A stretch of 64,000 bases of DNA, taken from Candidatus Rokuibacteriota bacterium. Its GTDB lineage: Bacteria > Methylomirabilota > Methylomirabilia > Rokubacteriales > CSP1-6. The translations under genes and the position numbers were made by a program. The stretch lies in contig JACPCW010000075.1 of assembly GCA_016184365.1 (NCBI GenBank), forward strand, positions 17,617 to 81,616, given 5' to 3'. Below are positions 57,626 to 64,000 of the stretch, piece after piece. The stretch's first letter is position 1; each line of letters opens with the position of its first letter. The notes beneath the pieces were generated by a model. It was not told the origin of the DNA and made no database searches. It worked only from the letters and a program-made list of their open reading frames with translations.

Positions 57626-57697
57626 TGGGGGCCCCGACATGGCCCCCAGACCCCCTTTCGCTCGGAACCGCCCCGGCGGAGCCGTGGCGGTCCTCGA
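57626..57697 (-). repeat. RE element copy 12, between convergent genes
   Basis: Hairpin 2 TGGGGGCC / GGCCCCCA comes 15 bases after the molybdenum enzyme stop, then the CGAAAGGGGG-type spacer, then hairpin 1 (GACCGCC-ACGGCTCCGCCG-GGGCGGTTC). Confidence 0.9.
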
Positions 57698-57718
57698 ATT
57701 CGCCGATAACCTCTTAGG

Positions 57719-58114
57719 CTAGGCCGTTCGCCGCCGGCCGGTCAGCATCAGCCACGCGTGCACGAGGCCCGCGCCGGCCAGCACCGCAACGCCGACCACT
57801 ACCCAGTGCAATTCGCTGCGAGGTTCGGTGTCGCGCCAGTGCAGCAGGCCGAAGATCACCAGGGCGACGCCGAGCATCGCCGTGGCCGTTCTCGCCTGCT
57901 GGACGAACCGAAGCCAGGCCGGACTGGTGTGTCCAAGGATCAGCCCCCACGTCAGCACGGTGACCGCCGCGATCAGCATGCTGCTCGCGGCGAATCCGGT
58001 GAGCCACGTGACGGCCATCTCGGTCGCCGCCTCCACCGGGCCGAGGTACAGCAGGTGTGCAACCACCCAGGTGGCGACGAGGACCAGCACAACGGACGCT
58101 GCGGTACGATTCAT
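57719..58114 (-). CDS. Four-helix membrane protein, unknown function
   Basis: A 131-residue hydrophobic protein starting MNRTAASVVLVLVATWVVAH, with four predicted helices (others near WLTGFAASSMLIAAVTVLTWGLI, ATAMLGVALVIFGLL and WVVVGVAVLAGAGLVHAWLML). A few charged loops, no Cys. An ATG 21 bases upstream is an alternative start. It is divergent from the CDF transporter gene. No family recognised. Confidence 0.6.
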   Translation of the reverse strand: MNRTAASVVLVLVATWVVAHLLYLGPVEAATEMAVTWLTGFAASSMLIAAVTVLTWGLILGHTSPAWLRFVQQARTATAMLGVALVIFGLLHWRDTEPRSELHWVVVGVAVLAGAGLVHAWLMLTGRRRTA

Positions 58115-58180
58115 GGCGGCATCCTCTGCCTGCAACTTCTAGCAAAGGGCCTGCCGGATCCCGCTGGTAGGATCTGACCG

Positions 58181-59074
58181 ATGGCCCACGCTCCGCACGG
58201 CACGGCGGCGGCGCGCTCGCGGGGTGCGCTGCGGCTGGCGTTTGCGCTCACCGTCGTCTTCCTCGTCGTCGAGGCGGCGGCCGCGTGGTTCACAGGGAGT
58301 CTCGCCCTGCTCGCCGACGCCGGGCACATGCTCGCGGATGCGGCGGGCCTCGCCCTGGCGCTCTTCGCGATCTGGATCGCGGCCCGGCCGCCCACGCCCG
58401 AAAAGACGTACGGGTACTACCGCGTCGAGATCCTCGCCGCGCTGGTCAACGCCGTCGTGCTCCTCGGTGTCTCGGTCGGCATCCTCGTCGAAGCGTGGCA
58501 GCGCATCGTGTCGCCGCGTCCGGTCGACGCGGGCCCGATGCTCGGTGTGGCCGCGCTCGGACTGCTCGTCAACCTCGTGTGTGCGTGGCTGCTGCACCAC
58601 GGCGCGGAAGAGAGCCTGAACGTTCGCGCCGCGTATCTCGACGTGCTGAGCGATGCCGCGACGTCCGCCGGCGTCATCGTCGCGGCGGGCATCGTCCTGC
58701 TGACGGGCTGGACGACCGCCGACCCGCTCACGAGCGCCGTCATCGCCATCATGATCGTCTGGCGGACGTGGCATCTGCTCATGCAGGCGGTCAACGTGCT
58801 GCTCGAGGGCACGCCCGCGCACCTGGACCTCGGTCAGATCGAAACGGCGATGCGCGAGGTGCCGGGGGTGCGCCGCGTGCACGACCTTCACGTCTGGACG
58901 CTGACGTCGGGCCGCGAGGCCATGAGCGCGCATGTCGTCGTCGACGACGTGCGCGAGAGCGATCGGCTCCTGGAGGAGCTTCACACCGTGCTGCACGCCC
59001 GCTTCGGCATCGATCACACGACGATGCAGCTCGAGACCGACCCGAACACGATCCTCCGCATCAAGGCGCGGTGA
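58181..59074 (+). CDS. Cation diffusion facilitator (CzcD/ZitB-like)
   Basis: A 297-residue metal/proton antiporter. Six helices, with the metal-site residues HMLADAAG in helix 2 (LLADAGHMLADAAGLAL) and the matching helix 5 segment (AAYLDVLSDAATSAGVIVAAG, His replaced by Asp/Leu). The C-terminal cytoplasmic domain has VRRVHDLHVWTLTSGREAMSAHVV. Exports Zn2+ or Cd2+/Co2+. It follows a weak AGGAT site. Complete. Confidence 0.92.
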   Translation: MAHAPHGTAAARSRGALRLAFALTVVFLVVEAAAAWFTGSLALLADAGHMLADAAGLALALFAIWIAARPPTPEKTYGYYRVEILAALVNAVVLLGVSVGILVEAWQRIVSPRPVDAGPMLGVAALGLLVNLVCAWLLHHGAEESLNVRAAYLDVLSDAATSAGVIVAAGIVLLTGWTTADPLTSAVIAIMIVWRTWHLLMQAVNVLLEGTPAHLDLGQIETAMREVPGVRRVHDLHVWTLTSGREAMSAHVVVDDVRESDRLLEELHTVLHARFGIDHTTMQLETDPNTILRIKAR

Positions 59075-59101
59075 GGCAGCCGGGCGATCCGCAATCGGCG
59101 T

Positions 59102-59293
59102 CTACGGCGCGGGTGGTCTGATGGCCAGCTGCTTGCGGATCCGACGCACGATGCCGTCAGCAATTTCCGTATGCCGCGGCACGGGCGCGCTGCGACCGGT
59201 GGCGGGATCCGTCCAGATGTCGTGATTGGCGCCGTGGCGCTTGAAAATGCAGCCGCCCTGACGGAGCTCGCGCAGTAACGCCTCGCGCTTCAC
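59102..59293 (-). CDS. hicA: HicA-family toxin
   Basis: A 63-residue dsRBD-fold RNase toxin. KREALLRELRQGGCIFKRHGANHDIW contains the catalytic His (H near residue 24) and the basic contact residues; PVPRHTEIADGIVRRIRKQL is the typical end. GTG 59293 overlaps the HicB stop codon. The order antitoxin then toxin is the less common HicBA order. Confidence 0.85.
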   Translation of the reverse strand: MKREALLRELRQGGCIFKRHGANHDIWTDPATGRSAPVPRHTEIADGIVRRIRKQLAIRPPAP

Positions 59294-59571
59294 CGCGGCC
59301 GGCGCAGGCCCGGATGCGGTCGCTCCTTGAGCATCAATTCCCACGCGTCGAGCATGTTGCGCCGAAGCTCGTCGAGCGTGCGACCCTGGCTGAAGACGTC
59401 CGGCGCCTCGACGAGCTCGCCGACGTACCACCGGCCTTCGCGCCAGTACTGAAGAGTGAGTATCGGTTCGCGACGCCGTGGGACGGCGCGGTTACCCCGA
59501 TCGCGTACCGTCGCTCGGCTTGAGCGGCGGGCGGCTGCTACGGCCGGATTGCGCCTCGCCCGGGTCGGCAT
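59290..59571 (-). CDS. hicB: HicB-family antitoxin
   Basis: About 93 residues from ATG 59571. The HicB partial RNase H fold starts at LTLQYWREGRWYVGELVEAPDVFSQG and continues TLDELRRNMLDAWELML. The first 37 residues are Arg-rich and may be non-native; the domain alone is 56 residues. It has no separate DNA-binding domain. Neutralises the HicA toxin, whose gene overlaps its stop. Confidence 0.8.
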   Translation of the reverse strand: MPTRARRNPAVAAARRSSRATVRDRGNRAVPRRREPILTLQYWREGRWYVGELVEAPDVFSQGRTLDELRRNMLDAWELMLKERPHPGLRRPR

Positions 59572-59595
59572 GTCGATAGGCTAGCACGCGGCCGC

Positions 59596-59766
59596 TTATA
59601 ATCCCGTCCCCGGCATGCCGTTCAACGAAGCGGACACGCGCGCATCGCTCGTGATGCGGTGGAGGAACACGACGGCGGGCGCCGCGGCCTCACCCGATTC
59701 GCAGTAGTGGAAGCGAAGGCCGCGTGCCGTGACGAACCGGTCGGAGCGCTCGTGATGGGCTGACAT
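59596..59766 (-). pseudogene. N-terminal fragment of an alpha/beta hydrolase
   Basis: The first 36 codons from ATG 59766 (SDRFVTARGLRFHYCESG, APAVVFLHR) are a normal MhpC-type hydrolase beginning. The family oxyanion strand should read VVFLHG; after VVFLH the sequence turns into an unrelated stretch (ITSDARVSASLNGMPG) and stops. No remainder of the hydrolase is found in the window. It is a deletion remnant next to the UxaA-family gene. Confidence 0.7.
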
Positions 59767-59823
59767 GCCGCGGATTATACTGGCCGCCAGACCCGACACT
59801 GCGAAACACACCGTGGAGGATTC
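59767..59823 (+). promoter_or_regulatory. Possible promoter and ribosome binding site of the UxaA-family gene
   Basis: TATACT at 59776-59781 is a good -10 candidate; no clear -35 is seen. GGAGGA at 59815-59820 lies just before ATG 59824. Confidence 0.4.
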
Positions 59824-61371
59824 ATGGCGACGTTCGCGTTGATCGAGAAAGCGATCCTGCTCCGCGCCGAGGACGATGTCGCCATCGCCAGGGCCGAGCT
59901 GCCGGCCGGCACCGTCCTGGAAGACGGCGCCGCGCGCATCGAGGTGCGCCAGGACATCAGGCCCGGCCACAAGGTCGCGCGTCACGCCGTCCGCGCCGGC
60001 GCGCCGGTGCGGCGCTACGGACAGGTGATCGGCTTCGCGACGGCCGACATCGCGGTGGGCGATCACGTCCACACGCAGAACCTCGGCATCGGCGAGCTGT
60101 CCGCCGACCGGTACGAAGTCGGCGTCGACGTGCGCCCCGTCGACTTCTACCCGCCCGATCAGATGCGCCACTTCGACGGCTACCGGCGGGAGGACGGGCG
60201 CGTCGGCACGCGGAACTACGTGGCGATCGTCTCGACCGTGAACTGCTCGGCGAGCGTGTCGCAGTTCGTGAAGGAGAAGTTTCGCGACGTGCAGCGCGAG
60301 TACCCGAACATCGACGGCGTCATCGCCATCACCCACAAGTCGGGCTGCGCCACCAAGCTCTTCGGCGAGGAGCACCTGGCGCTGCACCGCGTGCTCGCGG
60401 GTTATGCGAAGCACCCGAACGTGGCCGCGTACATCATCATCGGGCTCGGCTGCGAGGTGAACCAGGCCGCCGTGCTCGTCGATCGGCAGAAGATGGCCGT
60501 GCCCGGCCATCCGGAGCGGAAGCCGACGATCCTCACGATCCAGGAGACGGGCGGCATCCGGAAGACGATCGAGCGCGCCGTCGCCGAAGTCGCGAAGGTC
60601 CTGCCGGCGGCGAACGACGTCAGGCGGACGAAGCAGCCGATCTCGGAGCTGACGCTCGCGACGAACTGCGGCGGCTCGGACGGCAACTCGGGGATCACCG
60701 CGAATCCGGCGCTCGGATGGGCCGTGGACGAGCTCGTCCGCTACGGCGGAACCGGCGTGCTCGCGGAGACGCCGGAGATCTACGGCGCCGAGCACCTGCT
60801 GATCCGGCGCGCCGTGAACGAGGGCGTCGCGAAGAAGCTGATCGACCGCTACAAGTGGTGGGAGTGGTACTGCCGCGGCATCGACGCGATGGACAACAAC
60901 CCGGCGCCCGGCAACAAGGCCGGCGGCATCACGACGGTGTTCGAGAAGTCGCTCGGCGGTGTCACCAAGGGCGGCACGACGCCGATGAACGACGTCTTCA
61001 TGTATGGCGAGCCGATCAGCACGCGCGGGTTCGTCTTCATGGATACGCCGGGCAACGATCCCGTCTCGATCACCGGCCTGGTCGCCGGCGGCTGCAACGT
61101 CATCTGCTTCACGACGGGGCGCGGCTCGGTCTTCGGCTGCAAGCCGGTGCCGTCGATCAAGCTGGCGACGAACTCACTCGTGTACCGGCACATGGAAGAG
61201 GACATGGACATCAACTGCGGCGTGATCGTCGAGGGCACGCCGCTCGCGGCGGTCGGCCGTCAGATCTTCGAGGAAGTCATCGCGGTCGCGTCCGGCAAGC
61301 GGTCGAAGAGCGAGCTCTCCGGCGTCGGCGAGGAAGAGTTCGCGCCCTGGATCATCGGCCCGGTGATGTAG
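59824..61371 (+). CDS. UxaA-family dehydratase (altronate/galactarate dehydratase-like)
   Basis: A 515-residue enzyme. The N-terminal SAF domain (AIARAELPAGTVLEDG, HKVARHAVRAGAPVRRYG, QNLGIGEL) is joined to the UxaA catalytic part (GYRREDGRVGTRNYVAIVSTVNCSAS, THKSGCATKLFG, TNCGGSDGNSGITANPALG, GFVFMDTPGNDPVSITGLVAGG, INCGVIVEGTP). It dehydrates a sugar acid to a 2-keto-3-deoxy acid. All expected segments are in place. The genes on both sides are truncated, so it stands alone between two scars. Confidence 0.9.
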   Translation: MATFALIEKAILLRAEDDVAIARAELPAGTVLEDGAARIEVRQDIRPGHKVARHAVRAGAPVRRYGQVIGFATADIAVGDHVHTQNLGIGELSADRYEVGVDVRPVDFYPPDQMRHFDGYRREDGRVGTRNYVAIVSTVNCSASVSQFVKEKFRDVQREYPNIDGVIAITHKSGCATKLFGEEHLALHRVLAGYAKHPNVAAYIIIGLGCEVNQAAVLVDRQKMAVPGHPERKPTILTIQETGGIRKTIERAVAEVAKVLPAANDVRRTKQPISELTLATNCGGSDGNSGITANPALGWAVDELVRYGGTGVLAETPEIYGAEHLLIRRAVNEGVAKKLIDRYKWWEWYCRGIDAMDNNPAPGNKAGGITTVFEKSLGGVTKGGTTPMNDVFMYGEPISTRGFVFMDTPGNDPVSITGLVAGGCNVICFTTGRGSVFGCKPVPSIKLATNSLVYRHMEEDMDINCGVIVEGTPLAAVGRQIFEEVIAVASGKRSKSELSGVGEEEFAPWIIGPVM

Positions 61372-61880
61372 ACACCGCCATGGTTGTAGGCGAGCAGGTA
61401 CGCCGGGTCGAGGACGACGCGGAGACCGGCGTACAGCAGCGCACCGGCGCCGAGGACGCCGGCCAGACGCCTGCGGCTGCCGGCGGCGTACACCTCGCAG
61501 GCGATCACGACGCAGCCCAGCGTGTTCAGCGCCGTGCCGCCGAGACCGAGCAGATGCGGCGGGCTCCAGAGCGTGACGTCGAGGCCGAAGAGGCGATGCC
61601 ACAGATCGTCGATCGGCGCGGCGAGCAGCACGATCGCCATGCCCGACGCGGCGAGATGAAACCCCGGGGTGCTGCGGAGTCCGGCGAACCGCCACGCCGC
61701 GACGCCGGGCGGTCCGCCGCCGAACGTGTCACGCGCGACGACCGCGATGCTGACGGCGAACGCGACGCCGACCGACGCGTAGATCATCACGTGCGGCGCG
61801 ATCCAGAAGCTGTCGCGGCCGATGCGCACGTGCCAGAGGATGTCCCACGTGAGACCCCACGCGCCGAGCCGCGTGGTCAC
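61260..61880 (-). pseudogene. Membrane protein truncated at the end of the UxaA-family gene
   Basis: From GTG 61880 (overlapping the ClpS-like stop as GTGA) about 165 residues of a multi-helix protein are seen (FWIAPHVMIYASVGVAFAVSIAVV, IDDLWHRLFGLDVTLWSPPHLL, GALLYAGLRVVLDPAYLLAYNHGG). At about 61372 the frame runs into the reverse strand of the UxaA-family gene and stops at 61260. The native C-terminal helices are absent. The junction is one base past the UxaA stop codon, so the membrane gene was cut there by deletion or misassembly. Confidence 0.65.
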
Positions 61881-62164
61881 GACTGGACGACCGTGACCAC
61901 GAGCCCGATCGACGCGAGGATGTTGCCGACGCGGACGCACTCGGATTCAGCGCCGACCTTCACGACGGCCTTCCCGGTGTTGTGCACCTGCCAGGCGATC
62001 TGCCAGCCTTCCGATTCGCTGCACGCGATCGCCTTCTGCAGCTGCTTGACGACCTGTTCGAACGTGTGGCAGTCGCAGTTGTGGAGGATCGTCAGCCACG
62101 GTGGCGCCGTCGCGCCCTCGGTGACCTCCTCGACGTCGCTCGATGGCAGTACCCTTTCGGCCAT
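61877..62164 (-). CDS. ClpS-like adaptor-fold protein
   Basis: A 95-residue protein. The core (PPWLTILHNCDCHTFEQVVKQLQKAI, WQIAWQVHNTGKAVVKVG, VRVGNILASIGL) follows the ClpS pattern, but the Asn-Asp-Asp motif of the N-end-rule pocket is Asn-Cys-Asp and the Met gate residue is not obvious. It could bind ClpAC N-domains without N-degron recognition. No clp gene nearby. Divergent from the DinB gene with 42 bp between. Confidence 0.7.
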   Translation of the reverse strand: MAERVLPSSDVEEVTEGATAPPWLTILHNCDCHTFEQVVKQLQKAIACSESEGWQIAWQVHNTGKAVVKVGAESECVRVGNILASIGLVVTVVQS

Positions 62165-62206
62165 GGAAAGTCAGGTCCGATTTTACTCCCGAGGGAGACG
62201 GCGACC

Positions 62207-62734
62207 ATGACGATCGAGCTCGTGCGCGAGATGTACGGGTACCACCACTGGGCGAATCGCCGGCTCTTCGACGTGGCGAGCGCGCTCGGCGAGGAGACCG
62301 CCGCCCGCGAGCTCGGCAAGCACTTCAGCGTGCCGACGCTCCTCGCGATGTTCGCGCACGTCTACGGCGCGGATCGCTGGTGGCTCGGCTGGTGGACCGC
62401 CGCGCCGCCGCCGCCGCCCCCGGCGGGCGACATGGCGTACGGCGATCCCCCGCGATCGCTCGCCGACCTGCGCCAGCGATGGGACGCGCTCGAATCCGAA
62501 CAGCGCCGGTTCGTCGAAGGTCTCGGCGCCGGCGATCTCGGCCGCACGGTCGACGGGCAGGGGCGGCTCGGGACGTTTCGGATGCCGCTCGGTGTCCTGC
62601 TGCTGCACCTCGTCAACCATGCGACGCACCATCGGAGCGAAATCGCGACGATGCTGACCATGGTGAGCGGCTCGCCGCCGGATACCGGGATGGTGTCGTA
62701 CTACACGGCGAAGACGGGTCAGCGCCGCGGCTGA
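62207..62734 (+). CDS. DinB/DUF664-family four-helix protein
   Basis: A 175-residue four-helix-bundle protein. MYGYHHWANRRLFDVASAL carries the first metal His, and HLVNHATHHRSEIATML carries the other two His residues. The family includes mycothiol- and bacillithiol-dependent transferases and maleylpyruvate isomerases. GAGGGAG precedes ATG 62207. Thiol cofactor not known here. Confidence 0.85.
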   Translation: MTIELVREMYGYHHWANRRLFDVASALGEETAARELGKHFSVPTLLAMFAHVYGADRWWLGWWTAAPPPPPPAGDMAYGDPPRSLADLRQRWDALESEQRRFVEGLGAGDLGRTVDGQGRLGTFRMPLGVLLLHLVNHATHHRSEIATMLTMVSGSPPDTGMVSYYTAKTGQRRG

Positions 62735-62759
62735 GGCGGTCGGTTCCGAGCGGCCGGCG

Positions 62760-63125
62760 TCACCGGGCGGCGAGCAGCAAGCCGGGAACCGGCACGACCC
62801 GCCGGTTCACCGGATCGGCCGCGAGGCCGAGACCTTCGAGCGCGTAGGCGCCAAGGAGCGGGAAGTTGCCGGCCTCCGCGAAGACGACGAGTGTCATCTC
62901 CGTGTTGCCGGCGATGCGAATCCACGTGCGTCCGATGTCCCGTTCGACGCGCCGCCCATCGGTGAGCTCGAACGTCTTCCGCGCATGCGGTGCGACCTCG
63001 AGCGCTTCGAGAAGCGGCCGCGGCACGCTCGTATACGTGGCGCCGGTGTCGACGAGCGCTTCGACCCGCTGCCAGCGACGCGCCGTGGGATCTCCGATCT
63101 CGATCTCGATGCGGAACGTGCCCAT
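62760..63125 (-). CDS. Clan AA aspartic protease (retropepsin-like fold)
   Basis: A 121-residue single-domain aspartic protease. Active-site motif EALVDTGATYTSVP with Asp near residue 27, flap RKTFELTDGRRVERDIG, and the late hydrophobic-hydrophobic-Gly motif FPLLGAYALEGLGL. It would act as a homodimer. Found near many VapBC-like and phage-like loci, but no such partner is adjacent. Confidence 0.82.
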   Translation of the reverse strand: MGTFRIEIEIGDPTARRWQRVEALVDTGATYTSVPRPLLEALEVAPHARKTFELTDGRRVERDIGRTWIRIAGNTEMTLVVFAEAGNFPLLGAYALEGLGLAADPVNRRVVPVPGLLLAAR

Positions 63126-63180
63126 GCGGTGATGGAACGCTATGCGGACGACGGGGTCAAGGGTCTGAATCCGTCGACGG

Positions 63181-64000
63181 TCACGTGTCGACGAGCGCCG
63201 CGGCGAGGCGGCGGCGCTCGTCGTCGTTCGTCGTCGGCATGACGAGCAGTCGCGCAGCGTCGCGGTAGTACCGCTCGATCGGAAACTCCGCCGTGTAGCC
63301 GTAGCCGCCGTGGATCCGCATCGACTCGAGCGCCACGCGGTACGCCGTTTCCGTCGCCTCGAGCTTCGCCATCGCGACGCGCTCGTCGCCGAACACGTCG
63401 GCCATCGTCTCCGCGGCGTCGTACACGAGCAGGCGGGACGCGGTGATGCCCGTCGCCATGTCGGCGAGCTTCAGCTGGATCGCCTGGTGCTGGCAGATCG
63501 GCTGGCCGAACGTCGTCCGCTGCTGCGAGTAGCGCAGCGCCGCCTCGAACGCGGCCTGCGCGAGGCCGACGGCGATCGCGGCCGTTCCGAGGCGCAACAC
63601 GCGCTCGGCGGCGCCGGCCGCGTCGCCGAGCACGCTGCCGTGCGTGACCGGCGTGTCGAAGCCGACGTCGCAGGATTCGAGCCCGCGGCCACCGAGCGTC
63701 ATGTGCGGCGGACCGACCGTCGTCGCGGCGCGCGGCACGAGCAACGTCATGCCGGCGCCGTCGGCGAGGCGGGCACGCACGAGAAACAGCTGCGCGCGAA
63801 CGGCGTTGTCGACGCTCGGCGCGCGACCCGTGACGCGCCAGCCGCCGGCGGCGGGGCGCGCGTCCACGACCGCGCCGACGATCGGCGCGACGAACAGCTC
63901 GCCGCGCGTCATCGCCGGCAGGAATCGCTCACGGTCGGGGGGTGACGCGAAGCGCGCAATCGCGTGCGCGGCGGCGAGGTGCGCGGCGACGATCGCCGCC
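63181..64000 (-). CDS. Acyl-CoA dehydrogenase (5' end outside window)
   Basis: The C-terminal 273 residues or so of an acyl-CoA dehydrogenase; the gene runs in from beyond 64000. Evidence: HMTLGGRGLESCDVGFDTPV, YSQQRTTFGQPICQHQAIQLKLADMAT, and the C-terminal HGGYGYTAEFPIERYYRDAARLLVMPTTND. The usual catalytic YEGT at the end reads VMPTTND, so the base lies elsewhere or the member is divergent. The N-terminal domain is cut by the window edge. Second such gene in the window. Confidence 0.85.
   Translation of the reverse strand, partial: AAIVAAHLAAAHAIARFASPPDRERFLPAMTRGELFVAPIVGAVVDARPAAGGWRVTGRAPSVDNAVRAQLFLVRARLADGAGMTLLVPRAATTVGPPHMTLGGRGLESCDVGFDTPVTHGSVLGDAAGAAERVLRLGTAAIAVGLAQAAFEAALRYSQQRTTFGQPICQHQAIQLKLADMATGITASRLLVYDAAETMADVFGDERVAMAKLEATETAYRVALESMRIHGGYGYTAEFPIERYYRDAARLLVMPTTNDDERRRLAAALVDT

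Overview
The window is a stretch of very GC-rich (roughly 70%) bacterial chromosome. Gene density is high, many neighbouring genes overlap by ATGA, GTGA or TGATG, and GTG or TTG starts are common. The content (NMT1- and sugar-type ABC transporters, acyl-CoA dehydrogenases, a luciferase-like monooxygenase, a TauD-type dioxygenase, TrpB2, a Ski2/HelY-type helicase, a large copper and periplasmic redox operon) looks like a soil heterotroph of the Rokubacteria/Methylomirabilota kind. That placement is an inference from gene content and base composition. I saw no rRNA, tRNA, CRISPR array, integrase or transposase gene.

Layout. 1-4907: a caspase-like protein without the catalytic Cys, then on the minus strand a sugar-type ABC transporter (binding protein, two permeases) followed by a lactonase-like hydrolase and a lipoprotein. 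4951-6114: an acyl-CoA dehydrogenase. 6223-12941 (minus): phosphomannomutase, a CopD-cytochrome c-thioredoxin-fold fusion, a CusF-like protein, a YVTN beta-propeller, CopC, a PAP2 phosphatase and PrmA, mostly coupled by overlapping start and stop codons. 12978-18165 (plus): hydrolase, carboxymuconolactone decarboxylase-like protein, a treZ/debranching-enzyme chimeric remnant, an inositol-phosphatase-like gene, a family 9 glycosyltransferase and an ATP-dependent DNA ligase. 18166-18728: non-coding, with two copies of an inverted-repeat element. 18729-26027: an enolase-superfamily enzyme, several decayed genes, a nitrilase-fold protein, a luciferase-like enzyme, a broken cobalamin-type methyltransferase and an SCP2-like membrane protein. 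26028-29888 (minus): trpB2 with an NMT1-type ABC transporter. 30010-37663: BrkB, TauD, a toxin-antitoxin pair, deacetylase, YCII and Uma2 proteins, and the Ski2-like helicase. 37688-45439 (plus): lipoprotein, gamma-glutamyltransferase, hydrolase, a short AhpD-like gene with an in-frame TGA, methyltransferase, YdjC deacetylase, ROK kinase and a CPBP protease. 45537-54306: TlpA, a YdiJ-like FAD/Fe-S dehydrogenase, a TSUP permease, dienelactone hydrolase, a frameshifted protease, a 2-hydroxyacid dehydrogenase and a class V aminotransferase. 54425-57610: an XRE regulator, then NYN protein, DsbA with an in-frame TGA, Rieske protein and cupin as one overlapping operon, and a divergent molybdenum enzyme. 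57719-64000: CDF transporter, HicAB, an UxaA-family dehydratase flanked by two truncated genes, ClpS-like, DinB, an aspartic protease and a partial acyl-CoA dehydrogenase.

Two observations stand out. First, two unrelated thiol-redox genes, a DsbA-like protein (55496-56116) and an AhpD-like protein (40638-40892), each read through one in-frame TGA placed where the family has an active-site Cys. Each TGA is followed within about 25 bases by a stable hairpin, which suggests selenocysteine. Second, about a dozen copies of a 70-bp two-hairpin repeat (called RE here) sit at gene ends. The sequence of one hairpin varies while its pairing is kept. In several operons the element is read in frame as a C-terminal tail or N-terminal leader, so that it joins adjacent genes.

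Several loci look scarred: the treZ/debranching chimera, a duplicated gene start, an internal deletion in the methyltransferase gene, two frameshifts in the protease, and truncated genes on both sides of the UxaA gene. True gene decay and metagenome assembly errors cannot be told apart from this sequence alone.
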